Below are positions 46,053 through 55,120 of a DNA stretch of 64,000 nt, in pieces. The notes below the pieces were generated by a model that worked only from the letters and a program-made list of their open reading frames with translations, searched no databases and was not told the origin of the DNA. How positions within the stretch are numbered: the stretch's first letter is position 1; each line of letters starts with the position of its first letter. Made by a program: the position numbers and the translations under genes. This DNA comes from Acidimicrobium ferrooxidans DSM 10331 (GTDB lineage Bacteria; Actinomycetota; Acidimicrobiia; Acidimicrobiales; Acidimicrobiaceae), in contig NC_013124.1 in NCBI RefSeq assembly GCF_000023265.1, forward strand, positions 1 through 64,000, in the 5' to 3' direction.

Positions 46053-46750
46053 TGCGTCGCCTCGCGTGGATGATGGTTGCTGGCGCCACGCTCGCGGCGT
46101 GTGGTACTGCGACCGCCCAGGTGACCGGTCCGGTCGCTCGTGCGGCTCGCGCGCTCGCATCGGTGCCGTTGCACTTCTGTTTCGTCATCGACGCGACCGC
46201 GCAGGACGCGCAGGAGCGCATCTCGGGTTGTGGTGACGAGTCCGCCGGTGCCCGTCGGTTGGCGCTGACGCAGAACCTCCTCGAGCAGGTCGGAAGCCAA
46301 CGCCAGCAGAGCTCGGAGGGTGTGATCGAGATTGGCTCGAAGGAGTGGGTGAGCTCGAGCAAGGTCTGGCAACTCGTGACGCCGACCACGAACGTGATCG
46401 AGCCGCTCGCCGTCGCGGACCTCGTCGACGCAGCGCCCGGCTTCGTCGTCGGCCGTGGCAGCGTCGTCGACGGTGTGCAGGCGCTCGCCTACTCGACGGT
46501 GCTCGAGGGATCGTCGCTCAGTCGGACGCTTGCGCGCCTTCCGGCGGCGCTCGCGGAGCAGTATCGCGGTGAGAACCTCCGCAGTGACGACCTCACCGTG
46601 GAGCTCAGCCCGCAGGGGCGGTTGCTCGAGGTCGACCAGCACCAGTCGCTCGTCGTGTCGGGTCAGGCGGTGACCGCGGTCTCGGTTCTGGTGCTGTCGC
46701 GTTTCGGCCAGTCCGTGACGGTCACGCCCCCGTCTCCGGTCGCCGGCTGA
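46052..46750 (+). CDS. Putative lipoprotein, function unknown
   Basis: The 232-residue product has a lipoprotein signal (MRRLAWMMVAGATLAAC, lipobox LAAC with Cys17) and a beta-rich outer domain containing paired strands such as TVELSPQGRLLEVDQHQSLVVSG. The pattern resembles LppX/LprG-type folds that bind lipids, but the match is only impressionistic. It overlaps the upstream membrane gene by one base and the convergent antiporter by 29 bases. Confidence 0.6.
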   Translation: MRRLAWMMVAGATLAACGTATAQVTGPVARAARALASVPLHFCFVIDATAQDAQERISGCGDESAGARRLALTQNLLEQVGSQRQQSSEGVIEIGSKEWVSSSKVWQLVTPTTNVIEPLAVADLVDAAPGFVVGRGSVVDGVQALAYSTVLEGSSLSRTLARLPAALAEQYRGENLRSDDLTVELSPQGRLLEVDQHQSLVVSGQAVTAVSVLVLSRFGQSVTVTPPSPVAG

Positions 46751-47768
46751 GTCGGTGGCCGGCCAGCACGGCAGCAACGGTGGAGAGCAGCACCACGGCG
46801 AGGAGCGCTTCGCCGCCCGCAGCGCCGATCACACTCCGCAGCGCCGTCGCGATCGCGATCGTGACCTCGCCGCGCGGGAGCATCCCGACGGCGATCCAGC
46901 GGTCGGGGCGTGCGATGAGCAGGTAGAGGCCAAGGCGTGAGATGGCGAGTGCGACCAGGAGGCCGACGACGACGGCGACGTTCATCCGCCAGAGCGGACC
47001 GAGCGAGCCGAGCACGAACCCTGCCGTCGCAAAGAACATGAGGCCGAGCGTCCGGCGCGACCACGTGACCACGGCGGCTCGAGGAACGAGGTCGTGGAGG
47101 AGCGCACCGGCGAGCGCACCGGCGAGCGCGGGTGACGTCCCGAACGCACAGGTCGCCGTCACGACGAGCGCTCCGAGGAGTCGTGGTGCTCGCGCACCCG
47201 TTTGTCGGAGGACCAGTGCGATGACGACGGCGACGACGGTCGCGACCACGCTGGTGGGACGGGCGCCGGTCGGGAGCACGAAAGGCGCAGCGGCGAGCAG
47301 TGCCAAGCTGACGAGGTCGTCGCCGATGGCTGCCTGCAGGATCGACGTCCGGGAGCCTCGTGGAACGTGGGCGAGCGGGAGGACGGTGGCCGCCAACGCC
47401 CCGCTCGTCGGGATGGCTGCAAGCGCGATGGCAAGGGCTCGAACGGCACCCACGCCACTTACGAGGACGGCACCGAAGGCGCCGAGGCCAAGGAGGCTCG
47501 CGCCGATCCCGGCGATGGCGAGGCCGCGGCCCGCGATCGGGTGGCTGCCAGAGCCTTGGAGCTCCTCACCGATCCCGAAGAGCACGACGTAGACGCCGAG
47601 CGACTCTGCGGTCGTCGCGATGTGGGTAGCGACGGCCGGATGGGGGAGCAGAGCGACGAGTGTCCCGACGACGAGCATCACGAGTGCGGTTGGGATGCGG
47701 CTCGAGGAGTGCCGCAGGGATCCGACGATGCTCGCAGCGAGCAGGACCCCGAGACTGAGCGCCGTCAT
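46722..47768 (-). CDS. Cation/proton antiporter (CPA family)
   Basis: The 348-residue protein has 11-12 hydrophobic helices and resembles the NhaP/Kef transporters. Family features are AIAALPTSGALAATV-type helix (AALPTSGALAA), AAIGDDLVSLALL (conserved Asp pair DD in the ion-binding helix), and an extended loop MLPRGEVTIAIA near the C terminus. It lacks an NAD-binding domain, so it is a minimal antiporter. It exchanges Na+ or K+ for protons at the membrane. The ATG at 47768 follows GGTGGAGG. Confidence 0.8.
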   Translation of the reverse strand: MTALSLGVLLAASIVGSLRHSSSRIPTALVMLVVGTLVALLPHPAVATHIATTAESLGVYVVLFGIGEELQGSGSHPIAGRGLAIAGIGASLLGLGAFGAVLVSGVGAVRALAIALAAIPTSGALAATVLPLAHVPRGSRTSILQAAIGDDLVSLALLAAAPFVLPTGARPTSVVATVVAVVIALVLRQTGARAPRLLGALVVTATCAFGTSPALAGALAGALLHDLVPRAAVVTWSRRTLGLMFFATAGFVLGSLGPLWRMNVAVVVGLLVALAISRLGLYLLIARPDRWIAVGMLPRGEVTIAIATALRSVIGAAGGEALLAVVLLSTVAAVLAGHRLSRRPETGA

Positions 47769-47827
47769 CGCCGACCTCCACCGTCGAGGTGCTGGCACGC
47801 GAGATTCAGAGCCTAGCCTGGAGGGGT

Positions 47828-48529
47828 ATGCGACGCAGACCTCGACGCCTGAGCGCGCTTGTCGTGGTGGCAGCGCCGTTGGTGCTGGCGAGCTGTCACT
47901 TTTCCAACGGCGACTACGGACCGGCGGGTGCCGGTGGGGGCACGACGTCGTCGGCGAGCTCCGGTCCGATCGGCGCGAACACGACCGCGCCGGACGCAAA
48001 GCTGCTAGGTGGCTCAGCCGCCCCGAAGACAGCGTCGACCTACGACGGTGCTGGCTTTCCGATTCCGACGTATCCGCCGGTTCCGTGCCCGAGGGCAACC
48101 TGCCTCAACGGGTCGCCTCTCGAGCCGGTGGAGATCTCGTGGCGCAACTCGCCGTATGGGCCGATCCTCACGACGGCGAGCGGGGAGACCCTCTACCTGC
48201 GCCTTGGCGACGGCTTTCGGGAGTCGGGCTGCCATGGCATCTGCCTCCGAGCGTTCCCGCCGTTGCTGACGAACGGCGCCCCGCAGGCGGCCCCTGGTTT
48301 GCTCGCGGCGGATGTGGGCGACTTGACCGCGTCGAACGGGAAGGAGCAGGCGTCCTACGGCGGTCACCCGCTCTACACCTACCGTGGCGATACGAAACCG
48401 GGTCAGTACGGTGCAGAGGGCAAGGGCGGCATTTGGTACGTGGTCTCGATCACGGGCCTACCGGTCAAGGCGCCGGTGCATTCTGGCACCTCATCGAGCT
48501 CGGCCACTACCTCGACCTCGAACGGCTGA
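47828..48529 (+). CDS. Lipoprotein with secreted-repeat (Lipoprotein_15/COG4315-like) domain
   Basis: The 233-residue protein has a lipoprotein signal (LVVVAAPLVLASC, lipobox LASC), a Gly/Ser/Thr-rich linker, and one full copy of the secreted repeat: LTTASGETLYLRLGDGFRESGC, GICLRAFPPLL and GGHPLYTYRGDTKPGQYGAEGKGGIWY. Such repeats are common in actinobacterial surface proteins of unknown role, sometimes beside redox genes. It ends in a Ser/Thr-rich tail and is convergent with the Fe-S oxidoreductase gene. Confidence 0.75.
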   Translation: MRRRPRRLSALVVVAAPLVLASCHFSNGDYGPAGAGGGTTSSASSGPIGANTTAPDAKLLGGSAAPKTASTYDGAGFPIPTYPPVPCPRATCLNGSPLEPVEISWRNSPYGPILTTASGETLYLRLGDGFRESGCHGICLRAFPPLLTNGAPQAAPGLLAADVGDLTASNGKEQASYGGHPLYTYRGDTKPGQYGAEGKGGIWYVVSITGLPVKAPVHSGTSSSSATTSTSNG

Positions 48530-48547
48530 TCCCGCCCTGGGGCGCCC

Positions 48548-50578
48548 TCAGTCGACTGGGGTCGACGGCGTGCGGAGAGCGCCGAGGAGCACCTGGCTGA
48601 TGTCGGCGACCCGCACATGCTCGGGTGCGTCACCGGTCGCCTGACGAGCCTTCAGCCCATCGTCGAGCATGATCATGCAGAACGGGCACGCCACCCCGAC
48701 GACGTCGACCCCGGTGGCGAGCGCCTGTGTGACGCGGGCGTCGTTGACCCGCTGTCCCTTCGCCTCCTCCATCCACATGCGCGCCCCGCCGGCACCGCAG
48801 CAGAAGCTGCGCGACCGATTCCGCTCCATTTCGAGTGGATCCGCACCGAGTGCGGCGCCGACGACGGCTCGCGGTGCGTCGTAGACGCCGTTGTGACGGC
48901 CGAGATAGCACGAATCGTGGAAGGTCGCTGAGGCGATGCTCCCTGCCTCGACCGGGAGACGACCGTCGCGGACGAGCTCCGCGAGCAGCTCCGAGTGGTG
49001 GCGGACCTCCCAGTTGCCACCGAGGGCTGGGTACTCGTTCCGAATGGTGTTGAAGCAATGCGGGCACGAGGTCACGATGCTCCGCGCCCCGGCCTCGGTG
49101 AGGGTGTCGATGACCTGGCGAGCTTGCATCTGGTAGAGGTACTCGTTGCCCATGCGTCGTGCTGGATCCCCGGTGCAGGTTTCCCGCGGACCGAGCACGC
49201 CGAAGCGGACTCCGGCTTTGGCGAGCAGCGTCGCCGTGGCTCGGGTCACCGCCTGGGCGCGTTCGTCGAGCGCCCCGGCGCACCCGACCCAGAGGAGTAC
49301 CTCGACATCAGCTGGGATCTGGCCGTCGAAGACGGGTACCTCGACGTCGAGCCCCTTCAACCAGTCGAGCCGATGCGAAGCGCCGAGACCCCACGGGTCG
49401 CCGCGGTTTTCGAGGTTGCGCAGCATGCCACCGGCCTCAGTGGGGAAGGACGACTCCATCAGGACCTGGTAGCGCCGCAGATCGACGATGGTGTCGACAT
49501 GTTCGATGTCGACAGGACAGGCGGCGACACACGCGCCGCAGGTCGTGCAGGCCCAGAGCACCTCCGGATCGACGACATCGGGCACAAGGGACGTCTCTTG
49601 GGCTTCAGGGTTCGCTCCGTGGGCGAGCACCGCCTCTCGCAGGCTCATGATGAGGAGCTTCGGTGAGAGGGGCTTGCCCGTTCCCCATGCGGGACAGAGC
49701 TCCTGGCAGCGGCCGCACTCGGTGCAGGCGAGTGTGTCGAGCCGGTGCTTCCAGTCGAGCTGACCGATGGTGCCGACGCCGAGCACGGTCGCTTCATCGA
49801 ACGCTTCGGGGTCGAGGTCGGGTGTCGTTGCGAGCGCTCCCAGGGCTCGCGGGCGCCGCGCGAAGGCGACGTTGATCGGTGCCGTCGCGATGTGGAGGTG
49901 CTTGGAGTGCACGATGAAGACGAGGAACGCGAAGATCACCGCGACGTTCGCAACGAGGAAGATCGATTCGAGTTCGTAGTTCGTATGGGCACCCATGTGC
50001 CGGAATGGCAGCGCCACGATCTCTGACAGCCAGGCACCGGAACGGTACGGGAAGTCGCCGTCGTTCACCTGGGTTGCTCGATAGGCGACGAGGGTCACGA
50101 TGACGGCGGCGATCCACCCGAGCGTGAGCCACGCCACACCGGTGTGCGAACCGTAGAAGCGCGATGCTCGTTCGCGGCGCTGGGGTGCCTCCCGAAGCCG
50201 AATGACGGCGAAGACGACGAGCGAAACGAGCACGAGGAACGCCATGGTGTCCTCGAGGGCGCCAAGCCAGGGCTCGTGGCCGATGATCGGGAAGGCAAAG
50301 TGGCGGTCGAACAGCGCCCCAACCGCCTCCACCACCGTGACGAGCAGGATCGTAAAGCCCCAGAACGTGAAGAAGTGGGCGAGGCCCGGGACCCGTTTGG
50401 TGAGGAGCCGACGCTGACCGAGCACCTCGACGACCTCGGCGCGGGCCCGTCGCGCGAGGCTCGCTCGACGCCCGGGGGAGGCGGGCCCACGGCGGACGGC
50501 GCGTATGAGCACCACGGCCCGTCGGATCGTCAGGGCGAGCGCGACGACGATGATCGCAAGGCCGATCGCAAGGCGCAT
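48548..50578 (-). CDS. EtfD-like membrane Fe-S oxidoreductase (heterodisulfide-reductase type)
   Basis: The 676-residue protein has about six N-terminal membrane helices resembling the NarI-type quinone-binding cytochrome domain, with His residues in helices. It then has two 4Fe-4S motifs (CTECGRCQELCP and CTTCGACVAACP) and two CCG domains (VGCAG..ETCTGDPARR and HDSCYLGRHNGVY..CCGAGG). This layout matches EtfD of mycobacteria, which passes electrons from ETF to menaquinone in fatty-acid oxidation. No ETF gene is adjacent. The ATG at 50578 follows AAGGAGG. Confidence 0.82.
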   Translation of the reverse strand: MRLAIGLAIIVVALALTIRRAVVLIRAVRRGPASPGRRASLARRARAEVVEVLGQRRLLTKRVPGLAHFFTFWGFTILLVTVVEAVGALFDRHFAFPIIGHEPWLGALEDTMAFLVLVSLVVFAVIRLREAPQRRERASRFYGSHTGVAWLTLGWIAAVIVTLVAYRATQVNDGDFPYRSGAWLSEIVALPFRHMGAHTNYELESIFLVANVAVIFAFLVFIVHSKHLHIATAPINVAFARRPRALGALATTPDLDPEAFDEATVLGVGTIGQLDWKHRLDTLACTECGRCQELCPAWGTGKPLSPKLLIMSLREAVLAHGANPEAQETSLVPDVVDPEVLWACTTCGACVAACPVDIEHVDTIVDLRRYQVLMESSFPTEAGGMLRNLENRGDPWGLGASHRLDWLKGLDVEVPVFDGQIPADVEVLLWVGCAGALDERAQAVTRATATLLAKAGVRFGVLGPRETCTGDPARRMGNEYLYQMQARQVIDTLTEAGARSIVTSCPHCFNTIRNEYPALGGNWEVRHHSELLAELVRDGRLPVEAGSIASATFHDSCYLGRHNGVYDAPRAVVGAALGADPLEMERNRSRSFCCGAGGARMWMEEAKGQRVNDARVTQALATGVDVVGVACPFCMIMLDDGLKARQATGDAPEHVRVADISQVLLGALRTPSTPVD

Positions 50579-50612
50579 CTGAGCCTCCTTGGGCGTCAGG
50601 AACGAATGGATG

Positions 50613-51218
50613 TTACCACTCAGTAGCTTCGTGGTGGCGGCGGTCGCCCTTGATGTCGTCGTGATCGAGGTGGTAACGAGACGGCGTCGGGCCGCGTTGA
50701 CCCTGGTACTTCGAGGCCAGTGCGGCACTACCGTAGGGGTGCTCGGCAGGGCTCGTCATCTGCAAGAACGAGATCTGCCCGACCCGCATGCCGGGATAGA
50801 GCGTGATCGGAAGCTGAGCAACGTTCGAGAGTTCCAGGGTGACGTGGCCTTCGAAGCCGGGATCGATGAAGCCAGCGGTCGAGTGGATCAGAAGACCGAG
50901 GCGTCCGAGGGACGACTTGCCCTCGAGTCGTGCGACGAGATCCTCGCCGACGCGCACGTGCTCGATCGTCGAGCCGAGCACGAACTCGCCGGGATGGAGC
51001 ATGAACGCTCGCCCGAAGGGGACCTCGACGAGCTCGGTCAAGTCGTCGGGAATGGCAGCAAGGTCGAGGTGGCCGGCTGAGTAGTTGCGGAACACCCGAA
51101 AGAGTGCATCGAGCCGCAGGTCGATCGATGACGGCTGGATGGCACCGGGCGAGAGCGGATCGACCGAGATCCGACCAGCCGCGAGGGCGTCGCGGAGCGA
51201 GCGGTCAGAGAGGATCAT
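50613..51218 (-). CDS. dcd: dCTP deaminase, probably bifunctional with dUTPase
   Basis: This 201-residue enzyme converts dCTP towards dUMP for thymidylate synthesis. Motifs are [56 protein letters not shown] and [13 protein letters not shown]. The catalytic block matches the mycobacterial enzyme, which has both deaminase and dUTPase activity, rather than the E. coli type. It lies 34 bases upstream of the EtfD-like gene on the minus strand. Confidence 0.94.
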   Translation of the reverse strand: MILSDRSLRDALAAGRISVDPLSPGAIQPSSIDLRLDALFRVFRNYSAGHLDLAAIPDDLTELVEVPFGRAFMLHPGEFVLGSTIEHVRVGEDLVARLEGKSSLGRLGLLIHSTAGFIDPGFEGHVTLELSNVAQLPITLYPGMRVGQISFLQMTSPAEHPYGSAALASKYQGQRGPTPSRYHLDHDDIKGDRRHHEATEW

Positions 51219-51267
51219 TGGCGCTACACTATCGCGACGCAGCTCCTGTCGCGGAGGCAGGGTGCCC

Positions 51268-51341
51268 GCGGGCGTAGTTCAGCGGCAGAACATCAGCTTC
51301 CCAAGCTGAGAACGCGGGTTCGATTCCCGTCGCCCGCTCCA
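51268..51341 (+). tRNA. tRNA-Gly (CCC)
   Basis: Acceptor arm GCGGGCG at 51268-51274 pairs with CGCCCGC at 51331-51337. The anticodon loop TTCCCAA carries CCC. The T arm is CGGGTTCGATTCCCG, the discriminator is T at 51338, and the CCA end is encoded at 51339-51341. An integrase gene ends 69 bases downstream and points towards the tRNA, so this tRNA is a likely attachment site. Confidence 0.95.
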
Positions 51342-51409
51342 CGCGTAGCACCAGCTCAGGGGCATCCTCGATAGAGTGTCGACTCCGCCGAGAAGCCGAG
51401 CAGCCCTGC

Positions 51410-52647
51410 TCAGACCACAAATAGACCACATCTGCGGCTGGGAGCACACCGCGAGGTGTGCTTGCGCGACGGGGTGCGCCTCGTGGCGGCGTCGTCGGCG
51501 CTACGAAGGAGAGCGCTTCCACACTGCCTGGCCCGAGGTTCCCCCAAGACGTCGGTCGCTTCGGTCTCGTCCGATGGGCTTGCGTGGGCAGATGCGAGGT
51601 CCGACAGAGCCGCAGCGATTGCCTTATCGCGTTCCGCGGTGGCGTGCTGATAGATCAGCGCGGCTCGTGGTGACGAGTGTCCGATGCGTGCCATGAGGTC
51701 GCGCGTGCTCGCACCTGTCGCCGCCGCCCACGTATTACTAGAGTGACGCAGGTCATGGAGGTGCAGGTCAGCTCTCCCGATACTGCGCCGTGCGCGATCC
51801 CAGGTGCTCTGGAGGACGTGCACGCGAAGCGGGCCGCCCATAGCGCCAGTGAACAGCAGGGCATCGGGTTCTGCCCCGACATAGCGGTCGAGGTGTTCGG
51901 CGAGGCCCCGGATCGCGTGAGGAGGTATCGCGACCGTCCTCAGCCCGGCTTGCGACTTCGGGGGCCGGTGATCACGGTGCCATCGCGAAGCTGATGGCTG
52001 GTGCGTTGAATGCGGAGCGGTCCGTGCGGCAGGTCCACGTCGGAGCGGCGGAGGGCGAGAAGTTCCGATCGTCGCAGGCCGCTCCAAGCAGCCAGCACGA
52101 CGAGCATCGCGAGCCTCTCGGGCATGGCTGCGGTGAGTGCGTCCACCTCCCGGATGCTGGCGATCGGACGCTCCGTGGGCTGCTCGACGCCTGCGCCCTC
52201 GACGCGGCAGGGATTTCGCGTGATCCGCTCGTCGGCCACCGCCGTGTTGAGAATTGCGCGCAGCAACCGGTAGGCCTTCGCCGCTGTGGATGGATGCTGC
52301 CCAGCCAGCTCGGCATGCCACGTACGGACTCCCAACGGGGTGATCTTGCTCAAGTCGGTTCGCCCGAAGGCTGGCAGGATGTATCGGTCCAAGAGATAGC
52401 GGTACAGTTCGACGGTTCTCGGCCGTAGATCTGGACGGTGTGCGAGCCACAGCTCGGCGTAGGCACGGAATGCGAGCTGACCTAGCCGCGGGTCGACCCA
52501 CTCTGCCCGTTGCATGTCCGCTCCCACCCGCTCCAGGAAGCGACGTGCTTCGATCTTCGTGGGAACTGTGCGTCCACGTTGACGCCCGTCCGGATCTCGG
52601 TAGCGGGTTTCCCAGCGTCCGGATGGCTTGCGCTGGATGCTTGACAC
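51410..52647 (-). pseudogene. Tyrosine recombinase/integrase broken by a frameshift
   Basis: This is a phage-type integrase of about 410 codons. The N-terminal frame (52647 to about 51960) has the SAM-like domain and LAAWSGLRRSELLAL with the first catalytic Arg. It ends early at VITGPRSRKPG. The C-terminal part continues in another frame: LHLHDLRHSSNTW (His, Arg), ARIGHSSPRAALIYQHA (His, Tyr). The break is in a run of five C at about 51962-51966 (forward strand G). One more C restores TGPPKSQAGLRTVAI. All catalytic residues are kept. It faces tRNA-Gly. Confidence 0.85.
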
Positions 52648-52784
52648 CGATCGCTCCTACTCGTGCGTCCTCAGTTGGGAGATGCTGCTGGCAGACTGAT
52701 CGCAACCAGTGTCTTGTCGTCATGGCGCTTGGCCCGAGGGAGGAGCGAGCCGTTGGGGTCTCGCTCGCTCTCCCAGCGATAGCA

Positions 52785-53372
52785 ACGGTCTCGCGCAAGG
52801 CAGCCAACCATGTCTTCGCCCATGGCAGCGGTCGTCTCGTGTACGGAGACGTGCGGGGGATCGAGCAAGCGACCAAGGGGCGCCGCTCAGCCGGTCGTCA
52901 TCAACGCCGGGAGCCTTCGCAGTGGTCGAGAGGACGCCACGAACGGTACCTCGACGACAAGACCGGCCTGAAAGGAGAGCACGTAGACGAAGCTGCTTCA
53001 ACGAAGACATGCCCAGCGTGTGGAGCACGCAACCGACCGAGCGGTCGGGACTACCGGTGTGCGAACGCTGACTGTGGGTTTGCCTACCACCGAGACGCCG
53101 TAGGAGCGATCAACATCCTGCAGAAAGCGATCCACGGGACCTATGTCCCAATTGGACCGGATGTCACGATCCATGTCACGTATCTCCGGGCTGTCGAGCG
53201 TTGGTCACCACGCCAGAGCGAGGCACACCGCAAGGTGCAGTACCGAAGGGCGAGAGCCCTGAGTAGCGCCCGGAACCGGGCTTCGTCAGGAGCAGTCCCG
53301 ACGTGCGAGCAAAGGCAAGCCCAATCATCCACCAGCTTCTCGGGGCCAGACCAGTTAGTCGCGGTGGCATGA
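52785..53372 (+). pseudogene. TnpB remnant (IS605/IS607-type RNA-guided nuclease), C-terminal fragment
   Basis: The frame from about 52785 encodes the end of a TnpB: SQWSRGRHERYLDDKTGLKGEHVDEAASTKTCPACGARN, then the zinc ribbon CPAC..CANADC, and the last RuvC segment AYHRDAVGAINILQ with the catalytic Asp. The N-terminal domain and the first RuvC Asp are missing, so it cannot cut DNA. In the middle part an expected Glu in the RuvC-II strand is GDVRGIEQ here, so this is unclear. It continues as a basic tail to 53372. Confidence 0.75.
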
Positions 53373-53465
53373 GGACGGCGATGTCGAGCAACCCCAACCG
53401 TATGGACGGGCTAGAAGCCCCGTCCGTAAGGGCGGGAAGGGTCCCCGACGGCGCGCCTGTGTGGC
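53373..53465 (+). ncRNA. Possible omega-RNA-like right-end hairpin of the TnpB remnant
   Basis: Right after the tnpB remnant is GAAGCCCCGTCCGTAAGGGCGGG at 53414-53436 (broken here as GAAGCCCCGTCC, GTAA, GGGCGGG). The stem CCCGTCC/GGGCGGG has 7 pairs with one T-G pair and a GTAA loop. Such GAAGCCCC hairpins end the guide RNA scaffold at the right end of IS605/IS607 elements. Function after loss of the nuclease is doubtful. Confidence 0.4.
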
Positions 53466-54029
53466 TCAAGAGGGACGTGGCTGCTCGAGAGAATGAGGTA
53501 AAAGGTGTCCGAAAAGCTCTTCGAGGAGGAAGCGGGTTCTTGCAGGCACGGGCCGATTGGGATAGACGGCTTCGAGCAGCGCAAGTCCGTCCGCTGCCGT
53601 CCTCATGCCGCAAAGACCATAGAGCAGTTTGATGTCGTCGACGTCCTGGTCCGCTCGCGATGCGAGGAGTTTCATCGCCAAGAGCTGACGTGGGGAGGCA
53701 ACAGAAACGGTCAGACCCGGTCGGCGGATGACGACAGTCGATGCAGGATCAGGACCAGGAAAGAACGCCCTCGCTCCGTCGTTGAGCCAGTCCTCCGGTA
53801 GACCCATCTCGATGGCTACCGTTGATGCGGCCTCACGAACGGTTGCCTTCGGCTCAAAGACGGCATCCACATCCCGCGTGATTCGCCGAGCCTCGTACGC
53901 GAGCGCAAGGGCGTTCCCACCGACGACGTAGATCTCGGCTACGACCCCACGGCGCTCGAGCTCGTCAGCGAGACGGTTGAACGCTTCGAGAATGAGTGTC
54001 GCGTTGAAGCGTGGCCTCGGTTCAGACAC
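53466..54029 (-). CDS. Nucleotidyltransferase-fold protein (DUF6036/AbiEii-like toxin partner)
   Basis: The 187-residue protein has a nucleotidyltransferase fold: VVGGNALALAYEARRITRDVDAVFEP, with GGNAL and DVDAVFE giving the metal-binding DxD. The C-terminal helical part includes LLAMKLLASRADQDVDDIKLL, the pattern seen in AbiEii/DUF6036 proteins of toxin-antitoxin pairs. The GTG at 54029 overlaps the HTH gene stop by 8 bases, so translation is coupled. Its partner gene has a nonsense codon. Confidence 0.75.
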   Translation of the reverse strand: MSEPRPRFNATLILEAFNRLADELERRGVVAEIYVVGGNALALAYEARRITRDVDAVFEPKATVREAASTVAIEMGLPEDWLNDGARAFFPGPDPASTVVIRRPGLTVSVASPRQLLAMKLLASRADQDVDDIKLLYGLCGMRTAADGLALLEAVYPNRPVPARTRFLLEELFGHLLPHSLEQPRPS

Positions 54030-54633
54030 GATCGAACGCGCCTTCGTTGACGAACACGCCGTGGCGTTTGAGCTCGACCGGGCTGTCTCGCAGGGCCATC
54101 GCCTCATAGCCCGGCAAGCCAGCCACGAACCACCACGGCTCGACGTAGCGTGTCGCTTCGGTCGTCCACGACGGCGCAGCAATGCCAGCCTCGTTGCAGA
54201 GGAACTCAACGATACCTGCAAGCGCCGCGTCGAATCGTGTGTCGCCGCACAGCGGTGGCGGATCTGCGACCAGCCACGCCTTCCCGAGACGGGACGATCC
54301 TCGGACGTCGTCGACGAAGTCGAGCACCTCTCGCCACGCCGAACGCACGCCCTCGGTGTGGAGAAGTTCGGTGATGGTAGTCGCGACATCCGCGACTGGC
54401 TTTGCACCTCGGCGCACCTGCGGACGCAGGACCAAATCCACATCGAAGCCAGCGACGGCAACGATGCGTTGCAGCGTGCTCAACCTCGGCTCGATCCTGC
54501 CGCGTTCCTAGTTGGCGACAGTCGGTTGCGAGGTGCCCGCGAGCAGTGCTAGCTCCTCCTGTGTGAGCTGTGCTTGGGCGCGCAGGTCGCGCAGCAACAC
54601 GCTGATGCGCTGATAGCTGCGCGACGCGGGCAT
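54022..54633 (-). pseudogene. XRE HTH antitoxin-like gene interrupted by an amber codon
   Basis: The 204-codon frame begins ATG at 54633: MPASRSYQRISVLLRDLR, then the HTH LTQEELALLAGTSQPTVAN. It meets TAG at 54508-54510 and continues in the same frame ERGRIEPRLSTLQRIV to GAFDRV. The family consensus at the stop is Tyr (VANYERG), so TAC or TAT to TAG is the simplest event. Downstream in-frame ATG/TTG codons at about 54483 could yield the C-terminal part without the HTH. Its stop overlaps the nucleotidyltransferase gene. Confidence 0.8.
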
Positions 54634-54668
54634 ATCAGAAAGCGTATCGTGCCCGATGCCCGGCACTG

Positions 54669-54850
54669 TTGAGTCTGAGTGGGGAGGAGCGCCTCGACAA
54701 GGAGATCCGCCGACGTACGAACGTGGTGGGCATCTTTCCTGACCGAGCTGCCATCATCCGCCTCGTTGGCTCGGTGCTCATCGGCGAGACCGAGGAGTGG
54801 ATGGAACAGCGTCGCTCCATGAGCGCTGAAGCCCTTGCCAAGGTGACCCG
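54669..54850 (+). pseudogene. IS256-family transposase C-terminal fragment
   Basis: The frame LSGEERLDKEIRRRTNVVGIFPDRAAIIRLVGSVLIGETEEWMEQRRSMS (shown by motifs LDKEIRRRT, VVGIFPDRAAIIRLVG and EEWMEQRR) is the C-terminal end of IS256 transposases. The catalytic DDE domain is missing. The frame runs on to 55160, but the part after about 54850 shows no transposase features and ends in a short tandem repeat. Confidence 0.75.
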
Positions 54851-55086
54851 GGTCACTGTGGCCGAGACCGAGGACCCCGCCACAGAACAAGCACAACGCA
54901 GCCTGCCAGAGCCGATGGGGGCGTCGGCTCGAGGGAGGATCCGCGGTGGCCAATACACCACTCGTTTGGACGCGACCTGGCGAGTACAGGAACAGGTTGG
55001 TGGGAAGGACCGGCGTCGTCAGGTGCGCACGCACTTCGTGCCCGAGGAAGGCGAAGGATCGGTGCCGGTTGATCGCGTTCCAGACC

Positions 55087-55120
55087 GATGGCTTCGTCAC
55101 ACCGATGGCTTCGTCACACC
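55087..55120. repeat. 17-base tandem repeat, two and a half copies
   Basis: GATGGCTTCGTCACACC occurs at 55087-55103 and 55104-55120, followed by a partial copy GATGACTTCG. It lies where the IS256 remnant meets the 3' end of a broken secreted-protein gene. It could be slippage or a junction left by insertion. Confidence 0.7.

Noticed and set aside
52440-52784. 5' part of the long plus-strand frame containing the TnpB remnant
   Set aside because: It runs antisense through the integrase gene and shows no TnpB features; only the part after about 52785 matches.
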